Assembly: GCA_015501585.1 (NCBI GenBank)
Contig: JADNRY010000040.1
Coordinates: 62,001 to 126,000 of the forward strand
From: Rhodocollybia butyracea
Taxonomy: Eukaryota > Basidiomycota > Agaricomycetes > Agaricales > Omphalotaceae
DNA: 64,000 nucleotides
Direction: 5' to 3'
Below the pieces are notes generated by a model that did not search any database, was not told the origin of the DNA, and was given only the letters and a program-made list of their open reading frames with translations. The stretch's first letter is position 1. The number at the start of each line of letters is the position of its first letter. The position numbers were made by a program, and so were the translations under genes. Shown here in pieces: positions 32,696-44,722 of this stretch.

Positions 32696-34251
32696 ATGTC
32701 GTCTCGACGTACTGGCCCATTCACAGGCTCTTGGATTGGAGATACCCCATCCATTTTTTCTCCTCGGAAAACCCTTGTAATCAATCGCTCCGAAACAATT
32801 GCTATTCCGTCACATATTTGGATGCTAGACGCCACACATGCAACCTTGCTGCAAGGAACCCTCATTCGCCAGGAATACGTTGAACTCATTCTCGCGATCC
32901 TCGAATGGTTGAAATCGACACAAGCAAGAGAGCTGGCGTACCAACAACGAGTCGAGGAGTTCATTAGGCAATCGACGAAAGTAAAACAGTTGGATAGGGA
33001 GAAAAAGTCTGCAGAAAGCCCGATTATGGACCAGTGAGCCACCTCTGGACCTTAGGCTATAAATCTATTTACTGATTCGATCTCTAGCTCCAGTGTCGAA
33101 CAAGAGGTCAATCAGCAGTTGAGGACCACTCATAACCAACCCGGTCCTCTATCGAGTGACACGGTACTCGATATAAAATCAAAGGAAGTAGATGGTGGCC
33201 CTTCAGATCCTCTTGCCATTCGCTTGGTTCCTGCTCCAGATATCAACGCCTTGGATGTTTTTCCTAACCCATTTGCATTATCTGATAACAAGAATGCCGC
33301 CATGGGCTTTGGCCTCGTCGCCACTGGTCTTCCTGGTATCGGTGATTTTCTCTTTTCAGGTGTAATTATCTGTTTATACTGATCGATCTTCTCTACAACA
33401 GGAAAAAACGTGGTTTCTGTTTCTCATCTGGCATCTCAGACGCGCGGAAAACCCCCCGACGTTGTTTATGGTCCACCCCAACGAAGTTTTGCTGTGGAAA
33501 GACAACGTTCAATACAAACTCATGATTTCTCAAATGGATCCTGACGATGTTTTGGCCATGATACCATCTGATGCATGGTGTCTGGTTGACTCAAACCGCA
33601 GCCTCGCTGATGTTCCGGAATTCTTGATGGACACAGGATGTTTTGTTATACAGGCTTCTTCCCCTCGAGAGTTCAGAATGGAATGGAAGAAGAAGCATAC
33701 AGACGCTTATTATCTGGTGATGAAGCCATGGACTGCTGAAGAGCTCATATCAGGGTATGTTTTCATTCAGGTTGTTCATGTCATTACTGAAGGGGATCTT
33801 TAGGCTTCAACTTCAGCGTATTTCGCGCCTTAATATCACCGCAGAATTGCTTGTCAACTTTCGAGACCGATTTGGAGGCTCTGCTAGAGATGCGTATCGA
33901 TACGCTTCTGATATGTCCTTGTGCGAGGCGGCAATCTCTGGTGCTGCTCAGCGCATAAACAAGGACGTGGTTGAGCGTGCGTTTACCTCCTCCCCTTCTT
34001 CCTTGAAACTTCCCACAGATGGACATATGTTGTTGTCGGTGTTTCCGCTCAGCGACCGCGACTGCCGGGAATATTTCATTACTTCCCCTTCCGAACACCT
34101 GTATGAAAGAGTTCTCAGCATCATCAACAAGAATCGCGAGGTTGCGAGTCTAAGACTCTACAGCATCTGCCTCGACTGGCCCACTCCTGGACCCAGGGCT
34201 TTGGCCGCTCAGATCTTCGAGCGTTATCGCTATCAAATAAAACACAGTTAA
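32696..34251 (+). pseudogene. Crinkler/RHS-like P-loop NTPase, copy 2 (one extra A)
   Basis: Exons are 32696-33033, 33088-33341, 33402-33754 and 33804-34251. Exon 1 is intact (112 codons: GSWIGDTPSIFSPRKTLV, IPSHIWMLD, a helical REYVEL-like middle and a charged end). Exon 2 carries AIRLVPAPDINALDVFPNPF and GLPGIG. Exon 3 begins with a run of six A (33403-33408) where copy 1 has five; with five the Walker A GKTWFLFLIW and phase are restored (about 463 aa). Conserved parts are AWCLVDSNRSLADVPEFL, VIQASSPRE, YLVMKPWTAEELISG and the fourth exon ending IKHS. Alternative use of a GTAATT donor at 33361 would also keep frame but would lose the GK of Walker A. Confidence 0.65.
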
Positions 34252-34964
34252 TTCTTCGACCGTGATAACAGTTGATTCATTATGAAAGGAGGCACCTGGG
34301 AACTTTAACAAATGCAAGCACCACAGCAACCCAAACAAGACTCGAAACCTCAATCTTGGCTCCGAATTGATGGTGCAGCTTGCTTTCTCCATGTCGATGG
34401 CTCATTTAGAATCGACAGTCACTCTGATCATGCATTAAAAAACCCCGAGTCACGTATAATCTTCGCAAGGGCGAGGATGTCTCCTCTCTCTTCAAAAAGG
34501 TATACCCTATTTGCCTGAAGATCAAACTTCTCAAGCATTCGATTCCTTTTACGTCGATCGTCTCATGCGATTGCCTTCCAAGTGGCACTGAGTACATCTC
34601 AGACAGCTGCGTTCCCTATTCTCGATTCTGTTTATTGGCATATGGTTTTCGATAGTTTGGGACGTATAACCACTGTTTTTTATGCTGTATCAGAATACGG
34701 GCTTCAGTGTAATGGCAATGATATACAATGTGTAATCCCAGTTTTGTTGATCAAACGGTCAATCGTTATATCAAAGATCTACTTTCAAGAGTCTTCTCCT
34801 AAACATGGAGTTCCGTACGTTACTTACATCGACAATAGGATCGTTGATAAACAGTGTAGAACAAGACAAAATAGCCCCCATATTGCAGCCCTCTCTTACG
34901 AATCACCTCCAGCCCTTCTCACTTATAGACACAGAAAGAAAGAATACATGCATAAAATACCAAG
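34252..34964. other. Downstream of NTPase copy 2; decayed tail and gap
   Basis: 34252-34620 is homologous to 19730-20160 (the TCTCCATGTCGATGGC and TTCGCAAGGG blocks) but is broken by several stops. The rest, to the end of the reductase gene, holds nothing recognised. Confidence 0.45.
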
Positions 34965-37900
34965 TCACAAACCGCATTTTATCCAGTATTCAACCCAAAG
35001 TTCTGCGTCAGCGCGTCCAAGAGGACCCAACTCTTGGATACACTTGCTAATGCGTTGAATGTTCGAGGTCTCGAATACACCTCCTCCAAGTGCTTCTTGC
35101 TTTGCATCAGCGTTTTGTCCTTCGTTCGCTGCCATTGCACGTATGAAATCTACGATCTTGTAGGCAGGCTAATCCAAGCGTGGTGAGCAAAGAAGCAGAA
35201 ATCGAGGAAATGCCAGAGTAACTTACAAGCTCATTAGAGACCCTTTCCGGTGAAGCATTGCTCGCATCTTCTAAAGCTTCGACCCATTTTTTGAATGTAA
35301 CTAGAGGCAAGGCGTCCAAAGGGAAACTCTTGATCGAAATGAGTGATTCCCGAATGGCGCTGATGATGCTGGTCCACGAGACAGGTTTGGGGTGGACCAG
35401 GTTGATAGCCGAAGGAGGATGTTCAGACGCGAACGCTACATCAAGAATCGTTCCAGCAACTGCGTCCATTGGGATGAAGGAGACAACCTATAAAACTAGG
35501 TCATCAGAGGGCGGTTTGTCATAGGATCTTCAGCTTACCCCAGTCGTATCCGGAAGCACGTTCAGAACGAGACTTGATTTGATTATCATCGGTAACCAGT
35601 CGCTCATAGCCCAGGCGCCATTCTGACCACCGGTGATTTGTCCGATGCGGAAAGATGAAGCGTGTAGCCCGCTCTTCGCCAGAATCTGTGTGAAAATGTA
35701 GGTAAGTCTCCAAGGAACGAGAACCACCGGCCACAAACCCTTTCTGAAACATATTTGCTCTCTCCGTACCCAGGTCCGACTGCATACTTAGGATCGGAAA
35801 TAACTTTCTCTGGATACGGGCCCATAATGCTTGAATTCCACGATTGGGCGGATCCAATAGACGAGGTAAACATGAATCGCAACGATGACGCATATCGCGA
35901 AGAGCGAGCCAGATCAATGAGGTTCCGAGTTCCTCGAATATGGGGCTCAAACGACGATAGCGAAAGGTTGAAGTCCAGCCTCCACGCGTTATGGATAACG
36001 AGCGTCAGTGACTCTTGAAGCTATTCATTGGTCAGAAGTTGTTTATGAAAAGGACATATGAGATAGATTCATACCTGGCCGTACACCACATCTGTTAATC
36101 CTAGCTTTGGCTGAGAGCTTTCGCCCTCGAGTAGGACAAGCTTCTTGGACGAAAGAAGACTGGAGTTGAGGCCCTTATCCTCGAACCTTTCTTTATGTCG
36201 TTGTTCGATCGACAGCTTCGAAGAAGGCCTGTTCAAAGTATACACCTTGGAGACAGATTCAGTTGAGAGTAAAGTGGCGAGAATCTGCGCCCCGAGGTTA
36301 CCGGTCGACCCAGTTAAGAGGACCACAGTGGTCGACGGTACACTGTTGGCATTAGACTCCGGAAGAGGTGCATCGAGCCCCTTGGAGTAGATTGAAATCA
36401 TATCCTCTATCACAGCTTCATGACTCTTAGCAGCAACCCCGTTCTCCGGGCTTTCAATGAGTGCCACAATAAACTGGGAAAGCTTCGCGATGGTTGGGTA
36501 GTTGTATACAACATTCTGAGAAATCATTCGAGAGGCCGTAGTGTTACCGGCGGCCCGTAGCGAATTGACCAGACGCAGCCGTAGAATTGTCGCAGACAAG
36601 CTAAAGAAGGCGTTCTAGTAAGTCAAGGGCCTATACGAAACTATTAACTGACTTCCCTATCGAATCCATGCTCAAAGATATCGTCAGATTCATTGACAGA
36701 GTTGTGGCACAGCTCCTCCACTTGTGTCGTGAGCCAGTCTTGAACCATTGAAAGTTCCCAATTAGTGGGGGGCTCGACGGTACCAGCGTTTGATTCAACG
36801 GTTTCGTATCTATAAAAGGGATATGTAAAGTGAGCATCATCTTCGTATGAAATTGAAAATTGAACGTACATCTGGTCAATCTCCTTCTCGTACTCCTTCA
36901 ATGCCGCTTTACGCAAGATTGTGCCTTTCCCAGCTCGCGGGAGGGGTTTATTGGGTGAGGTAATGAGTATCATTTCCTTGTAAATCTTACTGAATGCAGG
37001 GAGAAGTTTATTGCCTTCTTCGATCACTGGCCTGAAGGGAAAATAGTTTGGTTAGTGAGAACGACCTGTATTGGTGTAATGTGGCTGGCTTTACCAGATT
37101 TTATTCCGGAAACTTGTCATTTGAGACTGGTCGCTGACGTCGTCGATCTGAGCTTCAGCAGAAGGCTCGAGCAAGACCCCTGGTTGGTCGCGTTGGCGCC
37201 CAAACATGAGCACACCCATTACCCTACAATGGCAAAATTGAATAAGTTGTGATACTGAACGGAACGGACGTACAGGGGGCTGGCCCTGACCATTTCTTCA
37301 AAAGGGGTAGGAACAGTTTTTTTCACCGGAAGAGTGTATGATTACATCGTCGATTCGGCCGACTCTAGAGGCCGATATGCATGAGTGGTTGTTGACAAAA
37401 GTAACGAATTTAACGCATTTGCTTACATCGACCACAACCCTGGCTTCGTAGGATGAGGTGTAAATAGATCTGAAGTCGCATAACCAGGAACATCCGGAAG
37501 ATTTTCTATACCCATAGGAAACTCATCCGTGCTCTAGAAAGGTGCGATAAACCAAACCGTACGATACCAAAATAGATTTAAAAAGTTACATACCAAGAAT
37601 TGAAGCTCAAAAGTCCCGTCTCCCTGGGGAACCCATCGTTTTGTCGTTCTCGGGTCGAATTGATGCCAGGCCCAATCCTCCTTGTCGTCATCTTCCATGC
37701 TCCAGTTACTGCAAGCGCCAAATTCCGTACCACCATAAATGTTGCGTAGAGGGACCCCGCATGAGACGAGGTAGTCACCAGTAGACTGAGCAATTGGCCC
37801 ACCAGCAGTTACCTGAAGGTCGACCTGTCAGCTGGAAAAGCAGCACTAGGCAACAAATACAGACCAAAAGCTTCAACCCTCGCAAAACATCTATGCTCTC

Positions 37901-38952
37901 GGGAGATTGAGCCCAGATTTGAATCATTGCAGGGACGGAGAAGCAAGCGGTGCAGTGTGTTCGTCGTACGTGTTCGAGGACATTGTCGGGGGTGGGCATA
38001 GTGGGCAGTCCCCGGGGATGTGTGACAACAGGAGCGTACACCGTGACCGTGTATCCTAGATATATCGGTCCTAGGAATGTGCCGACAAACGCCATGACGT
38101 GAAAGGGTGGAATGTAAGCACCTAATGGATTTCCGTATTGACTAAATCGTTTGGTAGAATCTAGAGACGAACAAATAGTTTTAGTTTCTTGTTCTCGGAC
38201 ACATGGCGTACGCGGATACTTACGAGATATAACCCAGCTCTTGTTCAGAAATCGATAATTTAATGGTATCGGCTTGGGAAACCCGGTGCTTCCGGAAGAA
38301 TGCAGAATGGCAGCAATGTCCTCTGGGCCCGGGTAAGATGAACTTGGATACGGATAAGGCTTGAACGGATCCTTTGCAGTCTCTACTCCGAGTTTCGGAA
38401 ACAGGTCAGTCAGACTTGGGATCTCTTCGATAACGAGTTCATATGGTTTTCCATTATCCTTGTAAGACGCCAGTTCGGCTTGAATATTCTGGAATAGCTC
38501 TCCCAAGGTGGATTGGGTACCGAGCAGTCGATGCGCGCCGGATTTTTTCAATATGTCGACCACTGCAGCAGAAGTGTTACGAGGTGAAATGAGTAGGGGC
38601 TGTAAAAGATGTCAGGTTCGAACTCGTTCAGCCAAGAAACAGTAAGACTTACTACCAGTCCAGCTTGCATCAATCCTGCAACAACTGCTGTATAGACCAG
38701 AGTGTCTAGGAGAGCGACAACAGCTACAACTTGTCTATTGACCCCAGAACCCGGCGGTCGAATGAGATGAGATGCACGATGTGAAGCACGGATGAACTCG
38801 AGATATTTGATTTCCGTCAAATCATCCGAATCTGAGTGGCCATCGTAGATAAACAAGGGTTGTTCAGGATTATGCTCATAGTGAAATTGGAGCAAACGAG
38901 GGAGAGAAGGATATTGTTGGTCTTTGTCTGTACGCAGAGAGGGAGTAATCAT
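34965..38952 (-). pseudogene. Adenylate-forming reductase (NRPS-like: A-PP-reductase), two defects
   Basis: Fourteen minus-strand exons: 38653-38952, 38224-38599, 37865-38160, 37594-37812, 37427-37533, 37274-37364, 37095-37223, 36870-37031, 36657-36809, 36075-36600, 35739-36020, 35539-35685, 35227-35487, 34965-35168 (about 1083 aa). Adenylation domain: HSSGSTGFPKP, YGGTEFG, IIHSSGEK, PRAGKGTILRK. Carrier protein: EHGFDS, with the pantetheine serine codon split by intron 9. Reductase: LLTGSTGNLGAQIL (NAD(P)-binding), YGESKYV (catalytic Tyr and Lys), FRIGQITGG. The family activates an acid, loads it on the carrier and releases an aldehyde or alcohol. Defects: a run of seven T at 37317-37323, one too many for frame, and intron 9 with donor GGAAGT in place of GTAAGT. 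All other phases agree. Confidence 0.8.
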
Positions 38953-39305
38953 GGTAGTAAAAAGGTGTTTGACCCGGGTGCCGTCGGGACATGACTTTTG
39001 CGATGTTTTTAAGACAAGTTCGAGTAAGCCAACATGCATGTGATAGGTAATATAATGTTCGTGATGCTGACGATCATGTTCGGCGACCTGGAGCGAGGGT
39101 TTTGATAACAAGGAGAAAAGCTGCTACCAAGAGGTCAGTATCCTCGTCGACGCGTCGATAGGTGAAGCTTGAAGTTGAAGAACTCAGAGTTCGGGATCTA
39201 ATTCGGAGATTAATCAGTGATAACCTGGCGGCCCGGAAGTTCCTATCTCAGCTTTATCTTAGTTGACGAGAAGAGGCAAGCAACAACTTATGTATGTAGT
39301 ACACA
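38953..39305. promoter_or_regulatory. Upstream region of the reductase gene
   Basis: About 350 bp between the reductase start and the end of the next minus-strand gene. No TATA box stands out. An in-frame ATG further upstream (39030) would add a short N-terminal extension without family support. Confidence 0.35.
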
Positions 39306-42300
39306 TTATGATACTCTCGTGCTTGTCCTACTCCCCAGGGGAACCCCTCCACCTCTCGCAGATACAAGCCCATGTCCAAGACCAAGTCCATGTATATGAT
39401 ACTGCTCTCCCACAATCTCCTTCGCAGCAACCATCAACCTATCCAACCGACTGACAACACCAAAAGCAGTCGAAACACCAACGCAGAACATCCTGAAACA
39501 TCTGAGCTTCGGGCATCAAGGGGAGATGAACTAAAACTCACATATACTGCTCATCCTCTAAAGTACTTTTCGTCAACATCCTAGGTAATCCGTAATCGTC
39601 TTCCTGATCTTTGTGTATTACATTCAGCCCATGAAATTTTAGCATGAACCGATCGATGAGCGGGGAGGGGGTGACTTGGGGAAGAGGTGTTCCTGTGCGA
39701 AGAGCAGTGGATATCATACCTAGAAGTTCAAGCGTTAACCGAAAGAGAGAAGTTTCAAACAAAAGGTCAAGCACTCACTAATAACGGCCAGCACATCTCC
39801 CTGGAAATTGGGATCAATAAACCTTGTACGAGTGAGCAGGGCGGCACGCCAGGCTGGTTCAAGATGCTCGATAACAGACAGCAGATGCGATAAGCAGTAG
39901 GATATCTGCCTGAACCACGTGCGAGTGCATTAGAAACGAAAACTTGCGATACGATACAGTACAAACAAACAAACTCACACTTGTAACTCAAAGACATTGC
40001 GATACCGCTCTTCGGGCCATTGGCCTCGTAATGAGATCTAACATGCATCAGCCAGAAGTTGGCTACTAGTAACATCTTAAGCTCACCTCGTACTTCACAT
40101 TCACCCTCCCTGCCTTCAACCTCCCCAATTTACCCCGAACAGCAATCAACCTAGCAACAATTGCACCACTCTCTTCACTGTGTCCAAGTGCACGGCTATG
40201 CATATGTGCTGGATTAGCATCGCTCGCATACGAGACAACAGCGCAATAGATAACCCCGAGTTCCGCACAAGTAGTGGCGAGAGACGTGCGCTGATACCGC
40301 CGAAGGGTAAAAACTGGAGGGAAGAACGAGAAAATGCTGAAGGGATGTGTATGAGATATGTTTTCGCGTGCTTTAATAGAGGAACAACTTACAATGCAGC
40401 GAAAACACCGCATGAAACTAGTAAGAACCGACGCTAGAAGATAACGGTAAACCGTCGATAAAGCAGCTGTTCGTCGGTCCACATACCCAAGCAACGCTCC
40501 ATCCGACTCCGGGGCTTGATGGTATTTGCTGATATTGATCTTGATAAGAATAGCCGATGACCTGCATGAAAAGTATCACTTAGCGAAATCATTCATGAAA
40601 GGAATGTAATTAAGTAGCTGACCAGCACAATGGTCACGAAAAATATCAAGATTCTCATGGGCGGACCAGGGATGTATAATCGAATATAGAAAAAGAACGG
40701 GAAACAAAATGCGAATATCCCTGCGAGCGCGTACGGAGTTGCGTGATGGCCTGTAGTCGGGGCGCAGATATACCTTCATAACAGACAGCTGTAACTCGAG
40801 ATAAGAACTCAAAAAGAAAGGACGCCCACCATATACATAAACCTACTAACCCGCCAAGAAATGTACTGAGGATTCGAGTGAGGAATCCGAATGTGGTATC
40901 ACCTCGAAATCGTGCACTAGTAAGTTGTGCCATAACGATTCCCCAAAGAAAACGGTTCTCTACAAAGGATCGTTCAGCCGCCGTAGAAAACTTACTATCA
41001 ATGCTCACCGTAGGCAAATTGCGCCGAACCTTTTAGGAAGAACGGGAGGGACATCAATGCTATCGGGGGAATCAACGCACTGCGGAGAATAACAGTTTTC
41101 AGTGACTCAACTTGTCAACACTCCTGCCTTCACAGCGTACAGTGCATTTCCGCCAGTAATGCCCACCACACGTTTGTAAATCCAGTTACCTATTCCCTCC
41201 CATGCATTACGTGGCGGTAAAGTATCAGGATCCCGACGTTTAGGATTTGGCAAACCCATGCCATACATGTTATCCTCGTCAACTCTTGTATCGTCCGAGA
41301 TTTCTGAGCCTGTATCACCTCCTCGCCTGCGATCGACATGCTGAACGCGATCTGGGTCTTCTTCCTCTCCATCATGTGCCTCTATTGCACTTACGCCGCG
41401 GTCGGCGCCATCGCTAAAGGTCCATGCACCCTTGAGCCATTCGAAACAGGCGCTAATGCTTTGGCTTTGCATTTTGGGTGTCCATACTCGCCGGTGACGA
41501 CGTTCAGGACGACTCTCTAGCAGAATAATGTGTTCGAGAAGGTCTCCAAGCATACTAGCAAACCGCATGAGGTGGTACTGATAGACATAACAATTGAACA
41601 GATAACGGTGGGATGGAAGCTGATCATAACCATAGTCGCTTGGTTCATCGGGGTGTGTTTCCAGCGTGTCAGTGTAGGGTTTGATAACATTCATCCTCGA
41701 AGTTTTCTGAAATCGATCCAGTTCTTCCAAAAGCTTGTTACGCACACTCTGGAGTTGGGCGACACGTTCTTCCCATCGGATTTGCTTGGCCTTTTCGCGG
41801 CGCTGACGTTTAACTTTGGCGTTGACAAAAAACGTGAGAGTGTTCCAGTCCAGCTTCCCCGATACGTCTGATCCAGCCCCTGCGAACCACGATTGGAGGC
41901 ATTTAGTAGCGCATGAGCATTCTTCGAGAAGAGGAACACAGGATTCGCTCAGAAGTTTGTGCGTTTCATTTGTATGATATTCTGTCCGTGGATCGTGCCA
42001 CAGGTGTGCCTCAAGGTCGAGGTATCGTTTCGACTCGAAGACACCTACAGGTGGATGATAGCCATGAGATCGATGGCGATGGCGACTACCAAGATGTGCA
42101 AGGTGAAGAAGATTACTGAGATGATGATGGTGTAGTGGCTCATGATACCTCTCTACTGGTGAACTGGGTGTTGTTCCGATTGGCGAGCTAGGTCCTGTTC
42201 CTGACGGTGTACCAGGCCGAGTTGTAGCTGGGGTAACAGGAAAGTGTTCCCGTGTCGGGTCAATGAGTGTGAAATAAATCATCATCCCGTTTGCTCGAAC

Positions 42301-43438
42301 TGCAATCCGACGAGAGAGGTCCTGCAGCGGACGCCAGTCTCTTGGGCTGTAGCTGAAATGCAAAATCAGCGGGATAGATTCACATTTACTTTTCATCTTA
42401 CCGAGAATATACGACCTCCGTGGGGAGTAACCTGGCAGCTTGCGCTAGAGGACCAAGTGCCGCTTCACTTTGCGATACCACCCCTGCTAAAACGTTGATT
42501 TGATCCTTGAATTCTTCGCCATTATCACCTGGTCCCAAGCGAAGTAGCGTTACGTGGATCGCAGTTGCCTTTTCCAAGGGCCCAAAAACAGCAGCTAACC
42601 GCTTGGTAAAATTCGTGGAAAGTGACTCGGGGAAAAGAACTAAAGAGGCTATGAAAGAAATGACCGAATGAAAGGCCAAAGGTACCAATATGGATCTGCC
42701 GACGATGTAGTAGGGAAAAGGTAGCAGGGCTGCAGTCGTTAATGCCGAGATCAAACAGATGCATGAGAAGAGAGTGGCGAAGAGGTAAGGTCCAGGTCCC
42801 TGGTGTACGCGAAGGTACAATAGGACGGCGGTGCCGATAAAGATGAACGTAGCAAGGATGACACTGGGACCGGCTTCGACATATTGACCATTCGACGTGA
42901 GAGCGGTTAAAACAGGCACCGAGGGGTCAGGATTACTACGCGCGAGATTCGCCAAAAACATTCCAAGACAAGCCCATGCCCATGTAATACTGACGAGTAG
43001 CACGATGAGGACCTCACGCTCTAGCACGGCTAAAAACGGGTCGACGGGAGGCGATAGGAATGCAGCTATAAGTAGCAAAAAGCTGGCCTGGCCTGCAGAA
43101 CATGATATCCAAACGTAAACGAAATGAGAACGAAGAATGATTGTTCCGCACGTACCGATCCAAATTTGCACAGCTGGAATGATGAAGAGCACAGATGAGA
43201 CCCATGCGGCTACTGCACATCGCAGAGACAGAGAAACCTTCGTCCATGTCCAGTTGGCGGGAATCCATGAAAGATATGAGGGCCACTTCCATCTCCATTC
43301 GATCTTATTGGGTATTTTATTAATTGCGCTCTTGAGTGTCGAAGGTGAGTGCGTATCAGAAGCTTCCTCTTCCTCTTTGTTGGACAACCGAGATGGTTTG
43401 ACACGAACACTAGGGAGATGAAGAGCCATTGCCGGCAT
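39306..43438 (-). pseudogene. ArAE/DUF2421 membrane protein (fusaric-acid-resistance-like), one mutated splice donor
   Basis: Minus strand: exons 43156-43438, 42402-43092, 41111-42352, then from 41079 a string of short exons to TAA at 39306. The start is chosen at ATG 43438 (MPAMALHLPS). The N-terminal half has a cluster of helices (VSLSLRCAVAAWVSSVLF, ASFLLLIAAFLSPPVDPF, YLFATLFSCICLISALT, FHSVISFIASLVLFP); a long cytoplasmic part with a basic helix and an acidic stretch follows; the second half has more helices (FGFLTRILSTFLGGLVGLCI). This pattern fits the fungal ArAE_2_N/DUF2421 family, related to bacterial aromatic-acid exporters. Intron 3 begins TTGAGT after ACAAG where GTGAGT is expected; phases on both sides fit that intron. 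Whether it still splices is unknown. Confidence 0.7.
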
Positions 43439-44722
43439 CGAAGATATCTGCGTGTCACCCAGTGCGTAGCCCGGAGTCCTACTGTTCAGGAATTTGGCCG
43501 CGTCGGTTATCCTTCCTTCGATCCTTGTAAGTACAATGGGAGTCACAACAGAAAGCCACTAATTAGAAAAGCTGACGTCATGACCGGCGTTCCGGCAGTT
43601 CTAAGTTTCAGGCCTTCAGGCTTCGGCCCCAAGCTTCAAGTGTACTACTATACTCGAGCTGTACTGGTAGAAGCTTTAGTTTACCTGTCCGTCATTGCTT
43701 CTCTCATAGAAAGCATGTCTGTTTGTGCTCGGATCGAGAAATTGGCAAATAGTTTGGGAGAACATTCTGAGTCAGTATTTGCGTTCGTGAATATTGACTC
43801 GAGGGACCTAACACGACTGTGGTCTACTTATTGCGAGATATATAGCAGTCCGTTGGTAGCTCCGTGATTGCTGTGTTCCTGAGCTAATATGTTCCTGAGT
43901 TAATATGTTGATTCAACGTCCACAGATGTAGTAAGTATCGAACCTATCTAACCTGCTGGTGCTCCTACAAGAAATTGAGGCAAGTTATTCGTTAATCCTC
44001 ACTATGATCAATGATTATCGGCCTCGATGGAAACACTAAGAAATCTCGCTAGTATAGATATGGGTGTACTATCAAAACCCGATCCGAGTCAAAGCTGGCT
44101 ATAGCGAACCTTTTATGGACGAGCGCCAACGCTCAAACTTGCCAGACCACAAAAAAAGTTTCAAAGTATAAGCAAGGGACATCCACGGTACAAGCCTTAT
44201 GTTCTTCGATCAAGGAAACGACAATACGTACTCCGAATTTAGTATCAACAACGAAGAGGGCTGGCGCAAGAAGATGATAAGGGTTATAAGTACTGACGAT
44301 TAGGCTAGAGTCCCCCACTTGGGACTCAGAGCGACTAATAATCCATTACCTCAAGCATAGGCTCAACGTAGCGTAGTCATCTTGTTTGAACCAGAACTCT
44401 GCCGCGCGCGAGTCCGTCTGGATTAACTCTCCTCGTCAAAAATTGCGACAGACGCGTAAAGCCAGAAATTTTGTTTCAACATATGCGTCATCAATAGACA
44501 AGGGACGCAAACAATGTAAGCAGTCCTCCTATAAGATCGTTAACGATAAAAATCTGGGCCAAAACGTCGAACATTTTCACAATAGGTGTCTCATCGGAGA
44601 CCGTAGCTGTTTAACCATAGACTGATCTTGATTGCAGGCAACAACACACGACAAGTACTAGTTAGCGGGTTAGCGAGCATCTAACGTTCGAATAGGCACC
44701 GTCACGAGTTCCATTTGTTTTC
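43439..44722. other. Intergenic, no gene seen
   Basis: A plus-strand frame at 43349-43867 overlaps the first exon of the ArAE gene in antisense and has no family features. Minus- and plus-strand frames further right are short and AT-rich. Nothing else recognised. Confidence 0.4.

Noticed and set aside
34582..35058. 158-codon plus-strand frame
   Set aside because: It overlaps the last reductase exon in antisense; the minus-strand reading matches a known domain.
34965..43438. A secondary-metabolite gene cluster
   Set aside because: Only one biosynthetic-type gene and one membrane protein are present, with no tailoring enzymes or regulator nearby.
43349..43867. 172-codon plus-strand frame
   Set aside because: It overlaps exon 1 of the ArAE gene in antisense and is low in informative features.
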